Below the pieces are notes generated by a model, which had not been told where the DNA came from, did no database searches, and saw nothing but the letters and a program-made list of their open reading frames with translations. A program made the position numbers and the translations under genes. From Rhodobacteraceae bacterium UBA1943 (GTDB lineage Bacteria > Pseudomonadota > Alphaproteobacteria > Rhodobacterales > Rhodobacteraceae), in contig DDEX01000058.1 of NCBI GenBank assembly GCA_002336845.1, forward strand, positions 1 to 6,475: a stretch of 6,475 nucleotides of DNA. Reading direction: 5' to 3'. How positions within the stretch are numbered: position 1 is the first letter of the stretch; each line of letters opens with the position of its first letter. Positions 1 to 5,291 of this stretch are shown here, one piece after another.

Positions 1-168
1 CAGCAATCGACCATCCCGATCTGGATGCTGGAAGAGCTGATCCGCCCGCGCCAGCGCCCTGTCACCAATGTGGTCGCCATGCTGGTCTTCGCCGCGACCT
101 TCATTCCCATCCTGCTTGCCTATTACCTCACCCGCAACGGCTCTGACGTGGCCGGATCGGGGAAATAA
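1..168 (+). CDS. ABC transporter permease, putrescine/spermidine type, C-terminal end only (partial)
   Basis: The reading frame is open from the first base of the window and stops at TAA 166-168, giving the last 55 residues of a larger protein whose start lies upstream. The visible part has a cytoplasmic-looking stretch (IPIWMLEELIRPRQRPVTN), one hydrophobic membrane segment (about residues 24-42, VVAMLVFAATFIPILLAYYL) and a short polar tail. This is how PotC/YdcV-type inner-membrane permeases of the polyamine ABC family end: the permease forms the membrane channel and couples to an ATPase and a periplasmic binding protein. The substrate is inferred mainly from the next gene, patD, which begins 12 bases downstream and is presumably co-transcribed; enterobacteria have the same ydcV-patD order. 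Too little of the protein is present to fix the substrate from sequence alone. Confidence 0.75.
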   Translation, partial: QQSTIPIWMLEELIRPRQRPVTNVVAMLVFAATFIPILLAYYLTRNGSDVAGSGK

Positions 169-180
169 CCGGAGGACATC

Positions 181-1611
181 ATGACCATCGCCACCGACCT
201 CTTGATCGGTTCCGCGCTAGAGGCCGGAACCGAAACGACCGAGCCTGTTCTGAACCCGCGTACCGGCGAGCTTATTCTGGACGTGGCAGAGGCCTCCACC
301 GCGCAGGTGGACCGCGCCGTCGCCGCCGCCCGCAAGGCGTTTGACGGCTGGTCGCGCACCACCCCGGCGGAGAGGTCCGCCGCCCTGTTGCGCATCGCCG
401 ACCGGATCGAGGCTGAGGCTGAGGGCTTTGCTGCATTGGAATCGCTGAACTGCGGCAAGCCGATCAACGCCGCCCGGAATGACGAGCTTCCCGCGATCAT
501 CGATTGCTACCGCTTCTTCGCCGGGGCCGTGCGCACCCAGCACGGGGCAATTGCGGGCGAGTATCTGGCGGGGCACACCAGTATGATCCGCCGCGATCCG
601 GTGGGGGTCATCGCCAGCATCGCACCGTGGAACTATCCGCTGATGATGATGGCGTGGAAGCTCGCGCCCGCCATCGGCGCGGGCAATACGGTTGTATTCA
701 AGCCATCGGAACAAACGCCGCTGACCGCGCTGAAACTGGCGCGGATTCTGGCCGAGGAGCTGCCCGAAGGCGTGGTGAATGTGGTCACCGGCCGGGGGCA
801 GACCGTGGGCAACCATCTGATCAACCATCCCGGCGTGGATATGATCAGCCTGACGGGCGATGTGGCGACGGGGCGCAAGATGCTGGATGCCGCCGCCAAG
901 ACGGTCAAACGCACCCATCTGGAACTGGGAGGCAAGGCCCCGGTTCTGGTGTTCGACGATGCCGACATTGCCTCGGTGGTCGAGGGCCTGCGGGCGTTTT
1001 CATTCTACAACGCCGGACAGGATTGCACCGCCGCCTGCCGTGTCTATGCTGGCAAGAAGGTTTATGAAAACCTTGTCGCCGACCTGACCGCCGCCGCAGC
1101 GTCTATTACCCTTGGCGCAGCGGATGACAGCTTGAACGAAATCCCGCCGTTGATTTCACAGCGCCAGCGCGACCGGGTGGCCAGCTTCGTCAACCGCGCG
1201 CGCGAGTTGAACCATATCAGCGTCACCACCGGCGGCGAGGCGATGGATCAGGGCTTCTACTATCGACCCACCGTCGTTGCAGGAGCCACGCAAGCCGATG
1301 AGATCGTGCGGCGCGAGGTGTTCGGCCCGGTCGTCTCGATCACGCCCTTCGATGATGTGGATCAGGCCGTCGCCTGGGCCAATGACAGCGATTATGGCCT
1401 GGCCTCGTCGGTCTGGACGCGCGACGTAGGCCGCGCCATGGCGACAGCCGCGCGGCTGCGTTACGGCTGCACATGGATCAACACGCATTTCATGCTGGTG
1501 AACGAGATGCCGCATGGTGGGTTGAAACAATCGGGCTATGGCAAGGACATGTCGTCTTACGCGCTGGAAGATTACAGTGTCGTGCGCCACGTCATGGTAA
1601 AACACGGCTAA
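181..1611 (+). CDS. patD: Gamma-aminobutyraldehyde dehydrogenase (1-pyrroline/4-aminobutanal dehydrogenase)
   Basis: A 476-residue NAD(P)-dependent aldehyde dehydrogenase of full family length. It oxidises 4-aminobutanal (in equilibrium with 1-pyrroline), formed from putrescine by transamination or oxidation, to GABA in the cytoplasm. Catalytic features are all visible: Asn151 in APWNYP, Lys174 in FKPSE, the Rossmann-type glycine motif LTGDVATG (224-231), general base Glu248 in LELGGKAP, nucleophile Cys282 in YNAGQDCTAACR, and cofactor-binding Glu379 in REVFGPV. The QDCTAACR context, the HTSMIRRDP segment (132-140) and the C-terminal EDYSVVRHVMVKH block closely match enterobacterial PatD/YdcW rather than betaine-aldehyde or succinate-semialdehyde dehydrogenases. 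The ATG at 181 has a strong ribosome binding site, GGAGGA at 171-176, and lies 12 bases after the permease stop, so it is probably the last gene of a polyamine uptake and catabolism operon. Its last 20 bases overlap the convergent glycosyltransferase gene. Confidence 0.92.
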   Translation: MTIATDLLIGSALEAGTETTEPVLNPRTGELILDVAEASTAQVDRAVAAARKAFDGWSRTTPAERSAALLRIADRIEAEAEGFAALESLNCGKPINAARNDELPAIIDCYRFFAGAVRTQHGAIAGEYLAGHTSMIRRDPVGVIASIAPWNYPLMMMAWKLAPAIGAGNTVVFKPSEQTPLTALKLARILAEELPEGVVNVVTGRGQTVGNHLINHPGVDMISLTGDVATGRKMLDAAAKTVKRTHLELGGKAPVLVFDDADIASVVEGLRAFSFYNAGQDCTAACRVYAGKKVYENLVADLTAAAASITLGAADDSLNEIPPLISQRQRDRVASFVNRARELNHISVTTGGEAMDQGFYYRPTVVAGATQADEIVRREVFGPVVSITPFDDVDQAVAWANDSDYGLASSVWTRDVGRAMATAARLRYGCTWINTHFMLVNEMPHGGLKQSGYGKDMSSYALEDYSVVRHVMVKHG

Positions 1612-2683
1612 GCTGCAAATCTTGCGGGCGGCCCGGCCTTGGGGCCGCCCTGCGACCTGCCTCTTTTGCGTGTGCGAGCATGGCAGTACGGCGGTAGAGC
1701 GCGAGGTATGCGAGCGTCAGCGGCACGACACCCGTCAGTGCAAGCATGTCGCTTTGCCGCAGCGCGATTGCCAGCACCCCCGCACCCAGCGCCAGACCCC
1801 ACATCACGACCGCAGTCACCACGGCATGCAGACCCGACGCACCGATCTGGCGCGCCAGTGCAGGGGCTCGGCGGCGATAGAACAGGCTATGCAGATGCAG
1901 CCGGTCCGCCTGACCGGGATTTCCCCCCTTGCGCCCGGCGCGGCGCATAACCGTGACCAGTGTTTCGATGACCGGATAGGCCAGAACCAGAAGGCCGAAG
2001 AACGGCGACACATCAGGGTTGCGCGCCGGAATGGCCACCGCCAGCCCTGCCAGCAGCACACCGATCAGATAAGCCCCGCCATCGCCCAGGAACAGGCGCC
2101 CCTTTGGGAAGTTCAGGACAAAGAACCCTAGAACCGTGCCAAAAATCGCCAGTGCAACCACCAGCATCGGGCCATCCCCTGACAACCCGGCGACAACGGC
2201 AAAAACCCCCAGCGCAATCAGCGCCGTGCCAGATGCCAGTCCGTTCAGCCCGTCGATGATATTCATGGCATTGGCGATACCGGCGATGGCAAAGGCGGTG
2301 AACAGAAACAGCGGCGGCAGACCGGGAAGATCTATCACATGACCGGTCAGCAAGCAGATAGCGGCGCCTGAAACCAGCGTTGCCGCAAGCCGCAACCGCA
2401 CACTGACGGCCTTGAAAATATCCTCGGCCAGACCGGCGGCAAAGGCGGGAAGAGCCGCCAGAACGAACAGACACAGGTCTGCAGGGCCAAGGAATGCGGC
2501 CACCATCAGCCCGACCAGAACCGCAAGGCCACCGACCCGCGGCACCGGACTGTGATGCACCTTCTGCACGCCGTGAATTCCATCCTCGCTCCACCTCGCA
2601 TGCCAGCGGCGGGTCAGCAGGGTCAGCAGCCCCATTGCGAGACAAGCCAAAAAGCCTGCGCCACCTACCTGTAGAATCGCCAC
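1592..2683 (-). CDS. Polyprenyl-phosphate sugar-1-phosphate transferase, WecA/MraY-like (glycosyltransferase family 4)
   Basis: A polytopic membrane protein of 363 residues from a GTG start at 2683. Family members transfer a sugar-1-phosphate from a UDP-sugar to undecaprenyl phosphate at the cytoplasmic face, starting O-antigen, capsule or other surface glycan synthesis. Visible motifs in order are HHSPVPRVGG (43-52), ED at 87-88 where WecA/MraY usually have the DD pair, NAMNIIDGLNGLA (138-150, Asp144), NFPKGRLFLGDGGAYLIG (191-208, Asp201), and HLHSLFYRR (263-271), the HxH loop. About ten hydrophobic segments are spread through the chain. An in-frame ATG at 2794 would add 37 polar residues and lie inside the preceding gene; the GTG is preferred because AGGAGG sits 5 bases before it and the protein then opens straight into a membrane helix. 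The basic tail (about residues 344-363) is encoded across the hairpin and the patD end. The sugar substrate cannot be read from the sequence. Confidence 0.85.
   Translation of the reverse strand: MAILQVGGAGFLACLAMGLLTLLTRRWHARWSEDGIHGVQKVHHSPVPRVGGLAVLVGLMVAAFLGPADLCLFVLAALPAFAAGLAEDIFKAVSVRLRLAATLVSGAAICLLTGHVIDLPGLPPLFLFTAFAIAGIANAMNIIDGLNGLASGTALIALGVFAVVAGLSGDGPMLVVALAIFGTVLGFFVLNFPKGRLFLGDGGAYLIGVLLAGLAVAIPARNPDVSPFFGLLVLAYPVIETLVTVMRRAGRKGGNPGQADRLHLHSLFYRRRAPALARQIGASGLHAVVTAVVMWGLALGAGVLAIALRQSDMLALTGVVPLTLAYLALYRRTAMLAHAKEAGRRAAPRPGRPQDLQLSRVLP
1626..1650 (+). terminator. GC-rich hairpin after patD, candidate terminator
   Basis: A perfect 9-base-pair stem (GGGCGGCCC at 1626-1634 with GGGCCGCCC at 1642-1650) and a 7-base loop begins 14 bases after the patD stop. 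No U-run follows directly on the plus strand; TCTTTT appears only about 11 bases later, at 1661-1666. It is therefore not a textbook intrinsic terminator and may act as a weak or bidirectional barrier. The hairpin lies inside the C-terminal coding region of the convergent minus-strand glycosyltransferase. Confidence 0.5.
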
Positions 2684-2688
2684 ATCAC

Positions 2689-2694
2689 CCTCCT
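2689..2694 (-). promoter_or_regulatory. Ribosome binding site that fixes the glycosyltransferase GTG start
   Basis: On the minus strand AGGAGG (2694 to 2689) is followed by the 5-base spacer GTGAT and then GTG at 2683-2681. It is the strongest Shine-Dalgarno match among the minus-strand genes here and outweighs the more upstream in-frame ATG at 2794, which would overlap the CHAD gene. Confidence 0.8.
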
Positions 2695-2774
2695 GACCCG
2701 ACGCCCGACACGGGCAAGATGAGGCGGAAAGGTGAACGCTCGCTGAATCAACGGCTGGAATCGCAGCCAAACGG

Positions 2775-3632
2775 CTAGCCTGACGCACTTTCATCGGCGG
2801 GCCACCAGCAAGGGGCCGCGCGCAAGGCCAGCCAGCCTGCTTGGGCAGTCTCGAGTGTGGCTTGCGCCCGCCGCTCTGCCTCGCCAGACAGCTTGCGCCC
2901 CCTGGCCCTGGCGTTGCGCAGATCGTTCAGATGGCCCAAGGCATCCTGCAACTCCTGCATCTGGTCGTGAAAGGCGGCTTGTGCCGGCCCCGGCCACAGG
3001 GGCGTAAAAAACTCTGCCAGATAGCGTAGCGATTTCATGTCCTTGCGAAACTCGTGCTGATCGCGGCCATTCATGCGCGCAATGTCCTTGCCATGGTCAA
3101 GGCAGATCTCCCATGCCTCATCCAAAGCACCGTTGGCATAGGTCTCTACCGGCAGGGCACGGCGGGTCTGTCCTTTGGGGCTAACGCGAAAGATCTGCGC
3201 GGTTTCGATGGCTTGCCGCAACCGGGGGGCAAAACCCACCGCCCGCCGTTTGCGCAGCGCAACCCGCAGGGCGGCACGGGCCGCATCGGTCTCCGCCTGA
3301 ATCTTGCGCAGTTTGCGGGCATCGGTCAGACCGGCCAGATACACGTCGGCATCGCGCTGCTGGCCCAGAAGGCGAAATATGTCTTTCGCCTCACGCCGAA
3401 AATCGTTGACCACGGGCTTTTTCAGGATCGGCGCAAAGGCATCCAATGCCGTCGTCAGCCGACGCAGCGCCACGCGCGCCTTATGCGGCCCAGACGGATC
3501 GTCAGAGCCGAAGAACTGCGCGAGCTGCGCATCGATTTCGGCTGTGAAGGGCAGCACGATCCGCCGGAATGCCTCTTCACAACTGATGCCATGGGCAAGC
3601 AGCAAAGGTTCTTCTGTTTCTTTGATCATCAT
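2775..3632 (-). CDS. Stand-alone CHAD-domain protein, probably polyphosphate-associated
   Basis: A 285-residue soluble, helical, strongly basic protein with both halves of a CHAD (conserved histidine alpha-helical) domain. The first repeat is HKARVALRRLTTAL (50-63), followed by FRREAKDIFRLLGQQRDADVYL (split as 78-90 and 91-99). The second is HEFRKDMKSLRYLAEFF (193-209), followed by LQDALGHLNDLRNARA (228-243). The conserved His and Arg/Lys residues form basic surfaces that, in characterised CHAD proteins, bind inorganic polyphosphate and often localise to polyphosphate granules. There is no N-terminal CYTH triphosphatase domain, which in many homologues makes a protein of about 500 residues. 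Two adjacent ATGs (3632 and 3629) have only a weak upstream GCGGATGA, so the exact start is uncertain by one residue. The stop is followed by a 91-base gap before the glycosyltransferase. A Pho-box-like element lies about 27-48 bases upstream of the start. Confidence 0.85.
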   Translation of the reverse strand: MMIKETEEPLLLAHGISCEEAFRRIVLPFTAEIDAQLAQFFGSDDPSGPHKARVALRRLTTALDAFAPILKKPVVNDFRREAKDIFRLLGQQRDADVYLAGLTDARKLRKIQAETDAARAALRVALRKRRAVGFAPRLRQAIETAQIFRVSPKGQTRRALPVETYANGALDEAWEICLDHGKDIARMNGRDQHEFRKDMKSLRYLAEFFTPLWPGPAQAAFHDQMQELQDALGHLNDLRNARARGRKLSGEAERRAQATLETAQAGWLALRAAPCWWPADESASG

Positions 3633-3658
3633 TCATCCGCAAGGCCGTGCCGATGCAG

Positions 3659-3680
3659 AGCTATGACGTCAGTGTAACAG
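3659..3680 (-). promoter_or_regulatory. Pho-box-like element upstream of the CHAD gene
   Basis: Read on the minus strand, the 65-base gap between fzlA and the CHAD gene contains CTGTTAC-ACTG-ACGTCAT followed by AGCT: two 7-mers with 11-base periodicity, matching the PhoB consensus CTGTCAT at 5 of 7 positions each. It overlaps a perfect 8-base palindrome, TGACGTCA (3664-3671). It ends about 26 bases before the ATG. No convincing -10 box is visible. The palindrome alone could instead be a site for another regulator, so this is a tentative call. Confidence 0.3.
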
Positions 3681-3697
3681 AAACGCGTCAGCCTGGA

Positions 3698-4363
3698 TCA
3701 GAAGTCCAGATCGGCGTAATGCGCGGGGGGCGGAAAGCCGGGAACCTGATCGGCCAGCAGGGGCCGGAACGAAGGGCGCGACTTGATCTTGGCATACCAG
3801 TCCTTGACCGTGGCTGAGCGGTTCCAGTCCACATCCGAGATGTAATCCAGCGATGACAGATGCGCGGCGGCGGTGAAGTCGGCCAGCGTCATCTCATTGC
3901 CAGCCAGCCAACGGCGCTGATCCAGCAGCCAGCTCAGATAGTCGATGTGATACTTGATCCGGCTGGCGCCTTGCTTGACGTTTTTCGAATCCGGGTAGCC
4001 CTGCCCCATCACCTTCTTGTGGACCCGTTCATACAGCAGTTTTGAGGTGACCTCGCTGTGGAATTTGTCGTCGAACCAGGCACAGAGACGGCGCACCTCA
4101 TACCGCGCCGCCGGGTCGCGGGGCATCAGTTGCGGCGCTGGATAGCTTTCCTCGATGAATTCGCAGATCGCCTGGCTTTCGCTGAACACCTTGTTCTCGA
4201 TCCGCAGCACCGGCACCTTACCTGCCGGATTGCGGCGCAGGAAATCGGGCGAGGGCTCCCAATACCGCTCCTCGATCAGCTCGACCTCAAGCTTTTTCTC
4301 CGCCAGCGTCAGGCGGACCTTGCGGCAAAAGGGCGACAACGGGAAATGGTAAAGACGGATCAT
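3698..4363 (-). CDS. fzlA: FzlA-like FtsZ-binding protein of the glutathione S-transferase superfamily
   Basis: A 221-residue cytoplasmic protein with an N-terminal thioredoxin-like GST domain (about 1-78: LYHFPLSPFCRKVRL, cis-proline 51 in KVPVL, SES at 61-63) and a helical C-terminal domain (about 85-205, including the MTLADF capping motif at 158-163). The conserved tail PPPAHYADLDF, Trp35 in RYWEPSPDF and the overall length match Caulobacter FzlA, an essential protein that binds FtsZ, curves its filaments and links the Z-ring to septal wall synthesis. From memory, Caulobacter Trp38 and Asp227 matter for FtsZ binding; Trp35 and Asp218 (fourth residue from the end) look equivalent. An in-frame TTG ten codons upstream (4393) is a poor start; ATG 4363 begins the domain but has only a weak ribosome binding site. 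It lies 86 bases after mtgA, which supports an envelope or division role. A generic GST remains the alternative. Confidence 0.78.
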   Translation of the reverse strand: MIRLYHFPLSPFCRKVRLTLAEKKLEVELIEERYWEPSPDFLRRNPAGKVPVLRIENKVFSESQAICEFIEESYPAPQLMPRDPAARYEVRRLCAWFDDKFHSEVTSKLLYERVHKKVMGQGYPDSKNVKQGASRIKYHIDYLSWLLDQRRWLAGNEMTLADFTAAAHLSSLDYISDVDWNRSATVKDWYAKIKSRPSFRPLLADQVPGFPPPAHYADLDF

Positions 4364-4376
4364 TCTGGCCAATCTC

Positions 4377-4388
4377 GGGACTGGTCCC
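4377..4388. repeat. Short inverted repeat just upstream of fzlA
   Basis: GGGAC-TG-GTCCC forms a perfect 5-base-pair inverted repeat 14-25 bases before the fzlA ATG, in the 86-base mtgA-fzlA gap. It could be an operator half-site pair or a small hairpin near the ribosome binding region. At this length it could also be chance in GC-rich DNA. Confidence 0.2.
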
Positions 4389-4449
4389 CTCAATGCCCCG
4401 GCTGGGCGCGGAATTCAACACCGGCGTCATATTCCGAGCCGGACAGCGC

Positions 4450-5199
4450 CTAATCGCGCGTGTCAAAACAGTCCGCGCGGCCATCGACGGCGATGGTTTC
4501 GGCGCCAGAGATGATCTGGCCCGCCCGCTTGCGCACATAGGGACCGGGCTTGCCCGCGCTGTAATCCTTGGGGTTGGGCAGCACGGCGGCCAGCCGCGCC
4601 GCCTGCGTGGCCGTCAGATTGCGGGCATCTACACCGAAATAATGCCGAGACGCGGCCTGCACGCCAAATACACCTTCGGCAAATTCGGCATTGTTCAGAT
4701 AGACTTCCAGAATACGCTGCTTGGACCAGAACAGTTCGATCACCGGGGTCAGGCCCGCCTCCATCGCCTTGCGCAGCCAACTGCGCCCCTGCCACAAAAA
4801 GACATTCTTGGCGACCTGTTGCGTCAGGGTCGAGGCGCCACGATTTGCGCCTTTGTCGATGGCATCGCGGATTGCGGCCATGTCAAAGCCCCAGTGCAGG
4901 CAGAAATTGGCATCCTCGGCCGCCACGACCGACCGGCCCATTACGGGGGCGATTTCATCCCAACCGACCCAATCCTTTTCGATCCCGCCCAGCCGCCAGG
5001 ATTCCGACAACTGATACAGGTTGATCGGCGGCGGGACAAAGCTGAACAGCAGGATCAGGACCAGATAAAAACCCGCAACCCCGGCCAATCCGCGCCCCAG
5101 CCAACGCCGGATGCGCCGCCAGCGCGTTTCGGGCGGCAGGGCGGGCGGGGGCGGGGCCTCATCGGCCTTGGCCTTCTTTTTTCTGGGTTGGCTGGTCAT
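4450..5199 (-). CDS. mtgA: Monofunctional biosynthetic peptidoglycan glycosyltransferase
   Basis: A 249-residue family GT51 enzyme that polymerises lipid II into glycan strands in the periplasm, without a transpeptidase domain. After a cytoplasmic basic and proline-rich head (1-36) there is one membrane anchor (about 37-55, LAGVAGFYLVLILLFSFV) and then the GT51 motifs in order: AAEDANF (93-99, catalytic Glu95), NRGASTLTQQVAKN (119-132), RKAMEAGLTPVIEL (143-156) and KQRILEVYLNN (160-170). Length and motif spacing are normal for MtgA, and the domain is complete. The ATG at 5199 has no clear Shine-Dalgarno sequence. The gene is separated from gltB by that gene's terminator, so it probably starts a new transcription unit, with fzlA 86 bases downstream on the same strand. 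The frame stays open for 19 codons beyond the TAG stop, discussed among the findings. Confidence 0.93.
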   Translation of the reverse strand: MTSQPRKKKAKADEAPPPPALPPETRWRRIRRWLGRGLAGVAGFYLVLILLFSFVPPPINLYQLSESWRLGGIEKDWVGWDEIAPVMGRSVVAAEDANFCLHWGFDMAAIRDAIDKGANRGASTLTQQVAKNVFLWQGRSWLRKAMEAGLTPVIELFWSKQRILEVYLNNAEFAEGVFGVQAASRHYFGVDARNLTATQAARLAAVLPNPKDYSAGKPGPYVRKRAGQIISGAETIAVDGRADCFDTRD

Positions 5200-5205
5200 G
5201 GGTCA

Positions 5206-5234
5206 CTTAGGCCCGAACGGCCACGAACGGTCAA
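5206..5234 (-). promoter_or_regulatory. Candidate mtgA promoter containing a 10-base direct repeat
   Basis: Read on the minus strand, TTGACC (5234-5229) matches a sigma-70-type -35 box at five of six positions, with CCTAAG (5211-5206) 17 bases further on as a weak -10 box. On the plus strand CGAACGG occurs at 5214-5220 and again at 5224-5230, exactly 10 bases (one helical turn) apart, mostly within the spacer. The -10 hexamer ends only 6 bases before the mtgA ATG, so transcription from it would give a leaderless or nearly leaderless message, consistent with the missing ribosome binding site. Confidence 0.35.
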
Positions 5235-5240
5235 GCAGGC

Positions 5241-5269
5241 GAAAGGAAAAGGCCCCCGCAAGGGGGCCT
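5241..5269 (-). terminator. Rho-independent terminator of gltB
   Basis: On the minus strand a perfect 8-base-pair stem, AGGCCCCC-TTGC-GGGGGCCT (5269 to 5250), is followed directly by TTTCCTTTC. It lies 22 bases after the gltB stop codon. It should end gltB transcription and insulate it from mtgA. Confidence 0.85.
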
Positions 5270-5291
5270 GATCCGGTCACTTCGGAAGTGT

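Noticed and set aside
217..918. 233-codon minus-strand frame inside patD
   Set aside because: It lies antisense to conserved aldehyde dehydrogenase sequence, is histidine- and arginine-rich in the manner of shadow frames, and lacks a ribosome binding site.
2013..2645. 210-codon minus-strand frame overlapping the glycosyltransferase
   Set aside because: It is a shifted frame of the same strand; the real frame carries every WecA/MraY motif without interruption, so this is not evidence of a frameshift.
3054..3677. 207-codon plus-strand frame opposite the CHAD gene
   Set aside because: It is antisense to both conserved CHAD repeats and covers the upstream regulatory gap; no domain is recognisable.
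3693..3709. Inverted repeat CTGGA/TCCAG around the fzlA stop codon as a terminator
   Set aside because: It has only a 5-base-pair stem with no U-run on the minus strand; too weak to call.
4361..4393. Longer fzlA starting at TTG 4393
   Set aside because: It adds ten residues before the GST domain with no good ribosome binding site; ATG 4363 begins exactly at the conserved first beta strand.
4393..5271. 292-codon plus-strand frame across the mtgA region
   Set aside because: It is antisense to the complete GT51 motifs of MtgA and runs through the gltB terminator; the protein is low-complexity and unlike any family I know.
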